A stretch of 64,000 nt of DNA. Source: Agelas oroides. Lineage: Eukaryota; Porifera; Demospongiae; Agelasida; Agelasidae. The notes beneath the pieces were generated by a model. That model was given only the letters and a program-made list of their open reading frames with translations. It had not been told where the DNA came from and made no database searches. Below are positions 1 to 11,026 of the stretch, in pieces (within the stretch, counting starts at the first letter, position 1; each line of letters opens with the position of its first letter). Location of the stretch: assembly GCA_949130485.1 (NCBI GenBank), contig OX422183.1, positions 20,553,934 to 20,617,933 of the forward strand. The letters run 5' to 3'. A program made the position numbers and the translations under genes.

Positions 1-1677
1 AATTGTGGGTCTGGTAGACTGCATACATCTTTTCAAAGTTTTGTATCTCCTTTTAAGGCATTGAGTGATGCCTATTTTCTTTGCTAACTTGTGGCAAACA
101 CAGAATATCAGTATCATGTGTGGAACGAGTAACAGCAGTGTTGATCCCAGAATAACGTATGTTAAAAATGGTGATAATGGTAAAGGGCTGCTTGTTACAA
201 ATATTAGTGTCTCAAGCAAAACTAGTATGACGATATCAACATTGTTCATGAAGTTTAACTTGTATGGTCTTGTGATAGCATGGATACAGGTGGCACATGC
301 AAAAAGGACACCTTGCATTTCTAATGTACATGAAATTGAACGATGGTGATTTACAAACAAGGCCAGTATCAATATCCTGAGGATGAGGAATGATGCAGAA
401 ACCATCCTAAAGTCACGAGTACTATTGGTTCCGTCCTTGTACTGTCCCTGAAATGATTCCACAAACATGTGCAGAAAATGCCACCTTCGAAATCCACAAC
501 ATGAGACACACCTTCTGAATAGTCTTGTTGGGTACAGAATGAGAAGAATTGTTGGACAAATGATAAATATTATCAACACACAATAAGCTATAGCTGCAAA
601 TGTGTAATACTCTTGTGTATGACATTCTACTGTTGGGTCATAATACAAAACACACTTATTTGGAGTATCAATATAATTATACTTAAAAGGGAAGGTGTGC
701 AATAGCATGAAAGATACAAATAAGACTTTGGAGAAAGAGAGAAGCAGAAATGCTGTGAAAGCATTGATTATTGATGCTGTGGAGTCCCATCTCCTCCTCA
801 AGTGAACAACATGTCTGTGAAATGGCTTCCATAGCCAAACAACTGGTCTGAAGTTGTTGTCATGAAGTTTTATACATACATAAGTGATCAAAATGAGAAA
901 GCTGGGATAAAATGCTACTACATACTCAAGTGCAAGGGCATGAACAGTCTTGATATGATTGCTTACACAAAATGGTGGAATAACAGCACGAAAAATGTCT
1001 AAGCTCCAAATGCCACACAGTACTAGTAACACTTTCAGTGCAACATATGGAAATCCTGTTACTTCATTCTCAATGTACATGTGCAGGGGTACGTTGAGTC
1101 GCATTGTATACACTACAATCTGACTCATGAATACTAGGGCACTCAGAGGGGAGGAGGTGGCTCTTATGTGGAAGATCACCACCAGAAAGTACAATACGCT
1201 TATTGGAAAAAGTTCCAGGAAATAGTACAAGACCAGTCCATAACCATGTCCCCAGCACTTGCTACATTCCAGAGTGTATGAGTACAGTGCAGTGCCATAG
1301 CCATCTTTACACTTCCCACACAGTTCACCTTCTCGATTTAGTGGCCCACACATGAACTTATTAAGTGAGGACACATTACTCGGCAACTGAATATAGAAGT
1401 CACCAGCAACATAAGTAGTGGTATTGTATTGTGCAATGTACGGACAAGCTCCAAATTCAGTAGCCCCAGTTGTATTGTTGTAAGTCATACAGAAGCCAAA
1501 ATGAAGTAATGGAAAATCTGGACCACACGTGACTTTTGAAGCATCATGGTGGCAAGAGCATCCAGTGATAGATGTGTTGTCAGGGATGAACCAGGGAGGG
1601 CAGACATCTTGTTGGGCAGTAGTTTGCTCTGTGAAACAGAACAGAAGGATCAGCAAGAAGAAGCAATTAGCTTTCAT
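1..1677 (-). CDS. Cys-rich multi-transmembrane protein, copy A (intact frame, C-terminus beyond window)
   Basis: One uninterrupted frame runs from the ATG at 1677 to the window edge (559 codons, no stop). It starts with a hydrophobic signal peptide (MKANCFFLLILLFCF). An ectodomain of about 150 residues follows, with N-glycosylation sites and paired cysteines, ending in a motif of the form CGPLNREGELCGKCKDGYG and CSKCWGHGYG. About eight or nine hydrophobic segments follow (LYYFLELFPISVLYFLVVIF is the first), then a basic start to a cytoplasmic tail. Copy B shows how the tail should end (acidic, finishing YTYGSIS), so the full protein is probably about 640 residues. I do not know a named family. 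It resembles lineage-expanded sponge surface proteins, and a receptor role is only inferred. It is the only one of three local copies with no break, and so the likely functional gene. Confidence 0.8.
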   Translation of the reverse strand, partial: MKANCFFLLILLFCFTEQTTAQQDVCPPWFIPDNTSITGCSCHHDASKVTCGPDFPLLHFGFCMTYNNTTGATEFGACPYIAQYNTTTYVAGDFYIQLPSNVSSLNKFMCGPLNREGELCGKCKDGYGTALYSYTLECSKCWGHGYGLVLYYFLELFPISVLYFLVVIFHIRATSSPLSALVFMSQIVVYTMRLNVPLHMYIENEVTGFPYVALKVLLVLCGIWSLDIFRAVIPPFCVSNHIKTVHALALEYVVAFYPSFLILITYVCIKLHDNNFRPVVWLWKPFHRHVVHLRRRWDSTASIINAFTAFLLLSFSKVLFVSFMLLHTFPFKYNYIDTPNKCVLYYDPTVECHTQEYYTFAAIAYCVLIIFIICPTILLILYPTRLFRRCVSCCGFRRWHFLHMFVESFQGQYKDGTNSTRDFRMVSASFLILRILILALFVNHHRSISCTLEMQGVLFACATCIHAITRPYKLNFMNNVDIVILVLLETLIFVTSSPLPLSPFLTYVILGSTLLLLVPHMILIFCVCHKLAKKIGITQCLKRRYKTLKRCMQSTRPTI

Positions 1678-1827
1678 GATGCAATTCTTATGACCATCAA
1701 GCAACATACACAGTCTAACACACTAACTAGCAATGTTCAACTTTGCAATATCCAAAAGTAGAACAGGCTAGCGCTGCCTCGGCTTCTAATTGAATAACTG
1801 CCTCATGTATAACCTGTTATACACTGC

Positions 1828-1950
1828 ACTAATGTGATAAACGGTTGATGCCCTTATTTGGTTATAGGGAACAATTGTTGAGGCTGTCACTAATGTGATA
1901 AGCAGTTGATGCCCTTATTTGGTTATAGGGAACAATTGTTGAGGCTGTTC
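1828..1950. repeat. 61-bp tandem duplication upstream of copy A
   Basis: Two near-identical units lie head to tail. Each contains GATGCCCTTATTTGGTTATA and GGGAACAATTGTTGAGGCTG. The pair lies about 150-270 bp upstream of the copy A start codon, in its presumed promoter side. No function is visible. Confidence 0.85.
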
Positions 1951-2461
1951 TAACCCAGAAGGGATTGTAGTAATTGGTTACCTAAACTGGTATGCAACCC
2001 GATATATTATTTTTGCTAGGATTGTAAATACTAGCTATGTTTACTAAATGTCATTACAACTGTACATGTTTCCCTTGCAAAGCTCTGTATCATTGGTAAC
2101 TCCCTAGCTGTCACTACACTCTCAGCCAGTATTCATAACAACAAAGTAGCTGGCATGTCCATCGCGCCGCTGTGGGCAGTCCGCATTGTGTGGTAGACAC
2201 TTTCAACTGTAGACAGCCGAGTGGCTTAAATAAAACTTTCATCTCAATATTTCGACTTGGGATGAGTCTTCTTCATAGTTAAACTTCTTCACATTCCAGC
2301 ACTTTGAGCACTACGTCACCAGCCTCGGCCTTTCTAGTTCTGAGCCCTTCGGTCTTTGTTTTTATCTGAAAGCAATACTTTAAATGCTTTGAAACTCTTA
2401 CCTCAGCCACGACATTTTGATGTTATGAGATGAAAATAGAGGACAGTGAAAAAGCCAACAG

Positions 2462-2529
2462 TCACTAGGAATTCAACCCTGGACTCCTGACTTGACCTGC
2501 CAGTGCTCTACTACTGAGCTACATACAAT
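2462..2529 (-). repeat. tRNA-like sequence, probable SINE head
   Basis: On the minus strand an A-box-like TAGCTCAGTAGTAGAGCA is followed by an anticodon-like stem (CTGGC/GTCAG) and a B-box-like GGTTGAATTCC. The anticodon loop lacks the universal U33 and the acceptor ends pair poorly. A tRNA-derived SINE or tRNA pseudogene is therefore more likely than a working tRNA. Confidence 0.5.
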
Positions 2530-3169
2530 AACCTGACAACCACAGCCTCCCCCACAGTCACTGCCGTGATTGAGTCACTACATGTAGTGAAAATGAATGA
2601 CTGAGGTCTGTACTCAGAAACTGAATAATTCAGAAGTAAAGGAAATCATTTGATGCCCCAGTTTACTGCCAAATTGCACCAGTATTAACCTCAGAGCGCC
2701 TGTTTTCTGGAGAAGCATGTCCCCAGCCCCACCCAGGAGGGATAGTAGTAGTTGTGGGAAGTTTTAGGCCCGTTATCCATAGAGAGTACAACAATTGAGA
2801 AATGTGGTCACACAAAGTGCTCACATAGTTTTCATAGTTTATAATATCCTCATAAATGTCCGTTTGCATGGTACGTTTTATGAATATGAAATAGAAACGA
2901 GGCTATATTTCATTTTGGCTTCTGTATACAGAAGCTATATTTCATTTTGTCTTCTGTAATCATACACCAGTACACCTAGGGAATGCCCTGGTTGCATATT
3001 CAAACACTAGTTGACATTGTTTACTGCATCATCCAAATTTTGACATCACCCACAATTGAGATATTCAGTCCCACAAAGTATTTGTACAGTTCCACAATTT
3101 AAGTATAAGGCAAGTTGTTTGCCATGAAGGCCCACTAACTTACTGATTTCTCACTGATTTCATACTGAG

Positions 3170-3699
3170 CATAGGCGTAGGAAGCAAATTTGAAGTGTAG
3201 AGGCCATGTTGTATCGCGCGAAGCGCGGCGGAAAAATGTAAAATAATTTCGCATTTTTTTTCAAAGTGTGCACCTTTAGACTGCAAAATAAAGCCTTTTT
3301 TCAAGGGTATAAGCTTTCAGACCTTCCCAACCGTCCAGTAAAATATTTGGAAAACAGTAAGATTATACATACTGACTTCGTCGTTGTTCCCAGGAGACCG
3401 CCCAGCTTTCGTCGCTTGTAGTAGTCTCTGTGAAAATGTGCACTAGCCTCGTACCAAGCCATCTCACTGCCAAGATTTTGATTGCTTTGTAGTGTACTTT
3501 AAGCGGAAATGTACGCATGTTACTGCAGATGAGACTCATGCAGGTGCAACGAAGAGGCTGCTTGAGCTTAGGCTCGTTCCCAGGGAACGAGGCTAGCTTT
3601 AGCTATTATATTAACTTTAGCAGGTTATGAATATTAATTTGCGGCCTAAAATGTGTAGCGGCCAAAGCTGCTACGGCCGCTACGGTTCCTACGCCACTG
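3170..3699. mobile_element. Non-autonomous TIR element, 5-bp target duplication (CTGAG)
   Basis: The ends are imperfect inverted repeats: CATAGGCGTAGGAAGC on the left, and CAGTGGCGTAGGAACC read inward on the right. CTGAG flanks both ends directly. The homologous block around 8040-8090 lacks this insert, so it marks an empty site. A reverse-strand relative lies at 23094-23664. A GC-rich subterminal hairpin (CGCGCGAAGCGCG) is present. No coding capacity is seen. The ends and 5-bp duplication would fit an hAT-like family, but I cannot assign it firmly. Confidence 0.75.
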
Positions 3700-4720
3700 C
3701 TGAGTAGCTACAACTTGAGGAAACTGACATGAACCATCACATGCTACATATGCACACATGACTGTACAGAGAGGCTCTGCTAGCTAGATCATGCAATATA
3801 CTGGAAAAATCTTAACAATGGGACCATGGGAAGGCCTTGAAACAAAGCATTGTAGCTGCCGCAGTTACGTGTGGAGTCATGATGGGCTGGGATTGTGATA
3901 GTGAAGTTGCAATGAGTGGCAGCTGTATTTTGCCATTGTGTTTACATGTAGCTATGGGATGACGATGGTGATTATATTCCCATGCACTTTATACTGTACA
4001 TGCACTTACACAGTACATGTGTTAACTATGTGATCAGAGTATAACCTTGTACATAGGCCTTCTTGCTCCTAGATGAAATGAGCCTGGGTATGAGGCTAGT
4101 CAGGGTATATGTACATAATGATTTAAATTGACTGAATGAATATGGGCTACTTATAAAGTATCAGGTGTTTCAATTTTGGCACATAAAAATTACGTATGTA
4201 TTCAGAACACTTGCAATGACAGGTGAAAGGGTTTTCTACTGCACTAGTTTCTCACCTGTGCTAGAATGTATATTCTAATGTGGTTAGTGTTTCAGTAACT
4301 GGAGTGTTCACATTTTAACTAGATTACCATCTGTGTGATGTGTGCTCATGAAGGGTACAATTTAAGTACTCCTCTCTCTTGGGTTTTGAATCATGCAAGA
4401 ACGTTTGCTGATGAGCCATGTATTTCTTTGTGACCACAAACAATATATCTAGTGGTATATGGCTAGTACAAACTCATACTGTTTGGAAAACATGTCCATT
4501 TGATAAACAACAGTTATCAGTCATTAGGTACAGCATTAGAAATTTCACTTACAAACAATTGTCACTACAGGCCTTAAATTTAATTCTGTAACTACATGAG
4601 TACAAAAACAATGATCAAAAATAATTATTTATGTTTCAAAACACACAGTATTGTTTCACTGCATTATAGCTAGTCGACTTATAAATTAGCTAATTTACTA
4701 AAAGTTTTGCAACACTCAAA
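3700..4720. repeat. Duplicated flank of the multi-span gene array
   Basis: This stretch aligns by eye, with gaps, to about 8090-9120. Both share blocks such as GGAGGAAACTGACTTGAGTC-like sequence, a GTTTCAGTAA block and CAACAGTTATCAGTCATTAG near the end. It is the region downstream of copy A's duplicate and holds no convincing gene. It shows that the array arose by duplication of whole gene-plus-flank units (about 2.9-6.7 kb against 7.8-10.4 kb). Confidence 0.7.
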
Positions 4721-4723
4721 CAA

Positions 4724-6628
4724 TTAGCTAATGGAACCATAAGTGTACACAGGAGTCAGCCTTCTCAGTTCTTCATTGACTGGCTCTTTGTTTTCTGTTG
4801 GCTCAGCAGCTGTGTGGTCTTCTGTGATGGGTAGGACTGGTTCATACCCTCCTGGGTTGATCAACCGGTCTGGCAGGGAGTCATGATCAGATTCAGCCTC
4901 CACATCTTCTTCACGTTCATTTGTAGATCTGGTAGCCTGCACATATCTTCTGAAAGTTTTGTAAATTCTTTTAAGGCATTGAGTGATGCCTATTTTCTTT
5001 GCTAACTTGTGGCAAACACAGAATATCAGTATCATGTGTGGAACGAGTAACAGCAGTGTTGTTCCCAGAGTAAGGTATGTTCCCAGAATAAGTGGTAATG
5101 GTAAGTGCAGGGCTGCTTGTTAATATTAGTATCTCAAGCAAAACTAGTATGACAATGTCAACATTGTTCATGAAGTTTAACTTGTATGGTCTTGTGATAG
5201 CATGGATACAGGTGGCACATCCAAAAAGGACACCTTGCATTTCTAATGTATGTGAAATTGAACGATGGTGATTTAGGAACAAGGCCAGTATCACCATCCT
5301 GAGGATGAGGAATGATGCAGAAGCCATCCTGAAGTCACGAGTACCATTGGTTCCATCCTTGTACTGTCCCTGAAATGATTCCACAAACATGTGCAGAGCA
5401 TGCCACCTACGAAATCCACAACATGAGACACACCTTCTGAACAGTCTTGTGGGGTACAAAATGAGAAGGATTGTTGGACAGATGATAAGTATTACCAACA
5501 CACAATAAGCTATAGCTGCAAATATGTAATACTCTTGTGTATGACACTCCACTGTTGGGTCATAATACACAACACATGATTTTGGAATATTACCATAATT
5601 ATACTTAAAAGGGAAGGTGTGCAATAGCATGAAAGATACAAATAAGATTTTGGAGAAAGAGAGAAGCAGAAATGCTGTGAAAGCATTGATTATTGATGCT
5701 GTGGAGTCCCATCTCCTCCTCAAGTGAACAAAGTGTCTGTGAAATGGCTTCCATAACCAAACAACTGGTCTGAAGTTGTTGTCATGAAGTCTTATACATA
5801 CATAAGTGAGTAAAATGAGAAAGATGGGATAAAATGCCACTACATACTCAAGTGCAAGGGCATGAACAGCTTTGATGTGGCTGCTTACACAAAATGATGG
5901 AATAACAGAACGAAAAAGTCTAAGCTCCAAATGCTGCACAGTAATAATAACGCTTGCAGTGCCACATATAGGAATCCTGTTACTTCATTTTCAATGTACA
6001 TGTGCAGGGGTACATTCAGTCGTATTGTGTACACTATAACCTGACTCATGAATACCAGGGCACTTAGTGGGGAGGAGGTGGCTCTTATGTGGAAGATCAC
6101 CACCAGAAAGTACATCAAAGTTATTGGGAAAAGTTCCAGGAAATAGTACAAGGCCCATCCATAACCATGTCCCCAGCACTTACTGCATTTCAGAGTGTAT
6201 GAGTATAGTGCAATGCCATAGCCGTCTTTACACTTCCCACACAGTTCACCTTCTCGATTTAGTGGCCCACACATGAACTTATTAAGTAATGACACATTAC
6301 TTGGCATCCGAATGTAGAAGATTCCATCAAAACATGTAGTAGTATTGTAGTGTCCAATATATGGACAAGCTCCATATTCAGTAGCCCCAGTTATATCGTT
6401 GTAGGTCATACAGTAGCCAAAACGAAGGAATGGAAAATCTGGACCACAGTAGACTTTGTCACCACTCTGGAGGCAAGAGCATCCAGTGATAGATGTGTTG
6501 TCAGGGATGAACCAGGGAGGGCAGATATCTTGTTGGGCAGGAGTTTGCTCTGTGAAACAGAACAGAAAGATCAGCAAGAAGAAGCAATTAGCTTTCATGA
6601 TGCAATTCTTATGACCATCAAGAAACAT
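4724..6628 (-). pseudogene. Cys-rich multi-transmembrane protein, copy B (two frameshifts)
   Basis: It aligns along its whole length with copy A: signal peptide, Cys-rich ectodomain (CGPLNREGELCGKCKDGYG conserved), about nine membrane segments and the acidic tail ending YTYGSIS. The frame breaks twice. One break is near 5890-5940, after the IWSLDFF segment. The other is near 5080-5110, in the penultimate membrane segment. The three pieces are 5885-6628, 4971-5939 and 4724-5035. Everything else matches copy A closely, so the breaks look recent, or could be assembly errors. The start could be MFLDGHKNCI or the internal Met that matches copy A; the latter gives the cleaner signal peptide. Confidence 0.8.
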
Positions 6629-7359
6629 ACACAGTCCAACACACTAACTAGCAATGTTCAACTTTGCAATATCCAAAAGTTGAACTGTAACTGCACTGAA
6701 TATCTCCTCCTTTACTGTTAATGTCATTCATAGCTTGGTATTTCAGGCATTTGTATAGAGTACTTTGCTCAGTACTCTGACCAAAATGGGTTGGTGTTTT
6801 GATCAACTGCTTTGTTTTGTTCTACAGTAAGTTCCAGTTCATCATTTGTTATACGTAGCAAGGTGTATTCCCAGGAGGTGTAGCTCTGTGGAGACAAACA
6901 AGATTTAGTGCTACACAGGTAGCTACGTGAAACTCACTTAGACACACACTGTTAGAAGCAGAATTGTTTAGCTGTAGAGCTACTGTGGTCAACAATGCCA
7001 CATGGTTTGTACTTACTTGTTCCAAACTTCTAGGTGTAGACTCTGAATTTCTGATGAATTAATGATAAGATGTAAATGAGGCCATATTGATGGTAAAGGA
7101 CTATTTTGGCCTAGCTGCAGTGTTTACAGTAACATAGTCCAGGATTTTTGAACCAAGGAACATGTTTTTATTTTATACCTGTGGCAACAATCATTCTCAA
7201 TCATATTGTAATTTACACATAATTTGATTTTCAACAACAAATGTCACTACAGATTTGAACCAAGACTGTGCATATACATGCTGCACAAGGACACAAAAAT
7301 AATTTTTCAAATCAGAGACACACAATTCCTTTTACTATGTTGTAACTGGGACACTTTTA
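6629..7359. other. Intergenic, no gene seen
   Basis: This region lies upstream of copy B. AT-rich, with no splice-supported coding segment on either strand. The part next to the gene matches the upstream side of copy A for a short distance and then diverges. Confidence 0.6.
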
Positions 7360-7620
7360 AGTGCAAAAGAAAAAAAGGAATCTCATTTCTTGTTTTGTTT
7401 CTTTCAGAAAAAAAGAAAATGTTTTTTTCCTTCCGAAAAGGGAAAAGGAATGCATTAGTTTTAGTTTGTTTTTTGTTTTCTCTAGAAAAAGGGCAAAAGC
7501 AACATGTTTCCAGAATTCTGTTTTTCTTTTTGCACCTTTTGTTTTTGCCACGGAAAGGAAGAAGGAAAAATGCCACACGGTTTTGATTTTTCATTTCCTG
7601 GTAGGTCAAAGGACGATGAG
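7360..7620. repeat. Low-complexity purine/pyrimidine-switching tract
   Basis: Runs of A-rich purine and T-rich pyrimidine alternate in loosely repeated units of about 30-60 bp (TTTTGTTT...AGAAAAAAAG types). Each strand mirrors the other, so spurious reading frames appear on both strands. No protein family is recognisable. Confidence 0.6.
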
Positions 7621-7621
7621 A

Positions 7622-7745
7622 TCAGCTGACCTCCCTCCCTCTCTTCTCCCTCCCTCTTTCCTCCCTCCCTTCCTCCCTCCCTCCATCCCTCCCTCCCTCC
7701 CTCCCTCCCTCCCTCCCTCCCTCCCTCCCTCCCCCCCTCTCTTTT
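7622..7745. repeat. (CCCT)n polypyrimidine microsatellite
   Basis: The tract is nearly uninterrupted CCCT/CCTC repeats, all pyrimidine on the plus strand. Such tracts can form triplex or, on the G-rich strand, G-quadruplex structures. Nothing here shows a function. Confidence 0.95.
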
Positions 7746-9131
7746 TCTAGAAAATTAATTTTTTTTTGGACAGAAAGTGCACCTTTTATGTATGATACTC
7801 GATGAAGGCCAAGTTGAAACAGAAATGATGTCATGCATTTCTATTTTGGGTTCTGTATACAAACACGTTGCATCTAGGGAATGCCCTGGCTATCAGGCTA
7901 CGATGAATATACTTAGTTTAGTTTGCATATTTAATTGGTCGACTGCTTGTGCGCACTGCCCACTAGCATCCAAATTGTTACAAGATCCACAAGTGAGACA
8001 GTCACACAAAGTACTCAGAGTTTCCACAATTCAAGTCAGCCAGTTGTTTCAGCATGAAGACCCACCAACAGGAATGTTATAACTGGAGGAAACTGACTTG
8101 AGTCATCACATGAGCTACATAATTATATGCACATATGATAGTACAGAGGAGTTCCACTAGCTAGCTAGATCATGCAACATGCTGTGGTGTACACAAATCT
8201 GAACAGTGGGAGTATGGGGAGGCCTTGGAACAAAGCTTAGTGGCTGCCGCAGTTGTGGTGGGACGAGATTGTTATGGTGATGTGGCAATGGGTGGCAGCT
8301 GTATTTACCATCGTGCTTACACAAGTGAGAGAGAGTCGGACAACATGCTCATATACTTTCCGCAATTCAAGTCAGGTGAGCTGTTTCAGCATGAAGTTGT
8401 TAACTGGAGGAAAAGCTACATGTGCACAGCTCTGCTAGCTAGCTAAATCATGCAACAGACTGTAGTGTATAAAACTATGAATGGGACTGTGGATCTGGAG
8501 TCATGATGAGATGGGATTGTGATGATGGTGAAGTTGCAATGAGCGGCAGATGTATTTTACTAGCCCCCGTTGCCAGGCCTTCCCATCATCAAGTGTTTAA
8601 TCGCTTGCACCTATGATTAATGCATGCAGAACACTTGATGGGTAAAAGGTTTTGTGTACTGTACCAGTTTCTCATCTGCGCTAGATTGTTTATTGTTGTT
8701 GTGTTTCAGTAAGCTGGGTGCTTGCATTTCAACTAGAATACCATCCGTGTAATGTGTACTTGCAAAGAGTGCAATTTAAGTGCTTCCCCCACTTGGGTTT
8801 GAAACTGAAAGTTCACTGGTGTATTTCTTTGAGACCACAAACTATACCTATAGTGGTATGTGGCTACTATGAACTCATACTGTTTGGAAAGCATGTCCAT
8901 TTTGTAAACAACAGTTATCAGTCATTAGGTACAGCATTAATATGCTTTGGAATTTCACTCAAAAACAATTGTGACTAGAGACTTGTATTTAATTTTGTAA
9001 CTACACGAGTTCAAAAACAACAATGAAATAATTATATTTCAACAAACACACAACAGTGTTTCACTGCACTATAGTCAACATACAAAATAACATCTTATTA
9101 ATTCAACTACAGTTTTGCAACATTCAAACAA

Positions 9132-10196
9132 TTAGCTAATGGAACCGTAAGTGTACACAGGAATCAGCTTTCTCAGTTCTTCATTGACTTGCTCTTTGTT
9201 TTCTGTTGGCTCAGCAGCTGTGTGTTCTTCTGTGGCGGGTAGGACTGGTTCGTACTCTCCTGGGTTTATCAGCCGGTCTGGTAGGGAGCCAGTATCAGAC
9301 TCAGCCTCCACGTCTGCTTCAGCTTCACCTGCATACACCTTTTCAAAGTTTTGTATCTCCTTTGTGCTTGAAGATGAACGATGGTGATTTATGAACAGGT
9401 ACAGTATCAGTATCCTGAAATTCCTTTATTTCCAGCCTGAGGAAGATGCTCTGAGCATTTAGAGTAAGAAAACCACTCAGCATTGGTTCTTTCCTGAAGG
9501 AGAGAATCTTCCGGTCGACCCCTAACGAAGTTCTGACGGCACATACTGAGTGGCTGCCGGATGTATGACAGAGGCATTCAGTACCACCTGTGCAGTACAT
9601 ATAGAGGATTGGGTGGCTGCCGGCCTTTTTTCACTTTCCTCTATTTTCGCCTCATAACATCTAAAATAACATTTACATCACAGTTATTGGGAAAAGTTCC
9701 AGGAAATAGTACAAGGCCCATCCATAGCCATGTCCCTAGCACTTACTGCATTCCAGAGTGTATGACTATAGTGCATTCCAGAGTGTATGAGTATAGTGCA
9801 ATGCCATAGCCATCTTTACACTTTCCACACAGTTCACCTTCTCGATTTAGTGGCCCACACATGAACTTATTAAGTAGCTAAGGACACATTACTCGGCAAG
9901 TGAATATAGAAATCACCAGCAACATAAGTAGTGGTATTGTAGTGTCCAATGTATGGACAAGGTCCATATTCAGTAGCCCCATTTGTATTGTTGTAGGTCA
10001 TACAGAAGCCAAAATGAAGTAATGTAAAATCTGGACCACAGGAGACTGTATCATACTCGTGACAAGAGCATCCAGTGATAGATGTGTTGTCGGGGATGAA
10101 CCAGGGCGGGCAGACATCTCGTTGGGGAGTAGTCTGCTCTGTGAAACTGATCGAACAAAAATTGAGCACGCCGAAGGGTGATAAATTTGCTCTCAT
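9132..10196 (-). pseudogene. Cys-rich multi-transmembrane protein, copy C (core deleted)
   Basis: The tail exon part (9132-9338, ending YTYGSIS) and the N-terminal ectodomain (about 9870-10196, with CPPWFIPDNTSITGC) are both recognisable. All membrane segments between them are missing. The gap (about 9395-9680) is filled by unrelated sequence, part of which matches 2400-2460 in reverse. The usual signal peptide is replaced by MRANLSPFGVLNFCSIS. A stop follows SNVSLAT where copies A and B continue with NKFMCGPL. About 9700-9870 keeps short remnants of the Cys-rich motif, with an internal duplication of the CATTCCAGAGTGTATGA block. It is clearly non-functional. Confidence 0.85.
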
Positions 10197-10667
10197 TACT
10201 CTATACTATAGCTTGTTGACTCAGTTCCAAACCACAGTTATCTTCCTTTAACATTAGCTAGCTGCTTTTCAACTCAAAATTCGCTATATAGCTACTGCAT
10301 TAGTCCTTCATCTCTATATATAGCTACACTTAGCTAGTTAGCTATATAGTTGCCAAGTTGGCTATGACCATCAAACAGCATAGCTACTTTGCTTGATGAT
10401 GCTGTTAGTACACTGACCAAATATAGATTGGTGTTTTAGAGAATGCTTTGTTTTGTCAAGGCCATAGCCATCAGATTTGGAGCGGCAGGCGTCCCCAGGC
10501 CCCACCCCCGGTCACGTAGTATTTGGACCCTCGTAGTATTTGGACCCCCGTAGTAATTGGATCCCCGGTCCAAATTTTACAGAAGTACCCCTTTGAGGAG
10601 TATTTGGACCCCCCCCTAACAAGCACACGCGCGCAACGCGTTGGTTTGTCAGTTCGCTGTCTTTCTG
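10197..10667. other. Intergenic with short GTAGTATTTGGACCC repeats
   Basis: No gene is seen. Between 10510 and 10620, three or four imperfect copies of GTAGTATTTGGACCCC occur in direct orientation, next to a CG-rich ACGCGCGCAACGCG segment. This may be the end of an older element into which the LTR element at 10673 inserted. Confidence 0.5.
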
Positions 10668-10672
10668 CTGTT

Positions 10673-10871
10673 TGTAAATTCTCACAAGTATCACTCCATC
10701 TATCTGTCGTAGCTTCCGCACTATCCCTTTGCACTCGATTCGACTAGATTCAGTGAGACACATGCACACGCTTCTTTCATCGGAAACTTTCAACATGAGT
10801 CTGATCACGTGATTACAATAACCAATAAGTATTACTAGAATTCATGACAAGTACAAAGTTGCTTCAGCACA
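10673..10871 (-). repeat. 3' LTR of the BEL/Pao element
   Basis: It matches the other LTR over its length apart from small indels around 10795-10835 (this copy has extra GAGTCTGATCACGTGATTAC). Its outer edge abuts the CTGTT duplication. Confidence 0.9.
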
Positions 10872-11026
10872 CACTCCCCCCCGTTGACCAGACGCCAAAT
10901 ATTCTTGTCATCAACAAAGAGATTGAACTGCTTCTGTTGGACCTTGAAGTCAGGCTGACTCACCAAATGTTGTTGAGCACTCCTGATCCACAACATCTCA
11001 GCATGGGCTAGCTCTTCGGAGGTCAA
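10835..11026 (-). pseudogene. BEL/Pao integrase N-terminal stub
   Basis: The frame reads MTSEELAHAEMLWIRSAQ and continues to NIWRLVNGG. This resembles the region between RNase H and the integrase zinc-binding domain of Pao-type polyproteins. It stops at the polypurine tract and LTR, so the HHCC zinc finger and DDE core are absent. It is displaced by one frame from the upstream polymerase frame near 11023. Confidence 0.75.

Noticed and set aside
2462-2529. Functional tRNA gene
   Set aside because: The A and B boxes are good, but U33 is missing and the acceptor stem does not pair, so it is more likely a SINE head.
7224-7834. Six overlapping frames on both strands in low-complexity sequence
   Set aside because: Purine/pyrimidine runs and (CCCT)n lack stop codons by composition. 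The peptides are low complexity with no domain.
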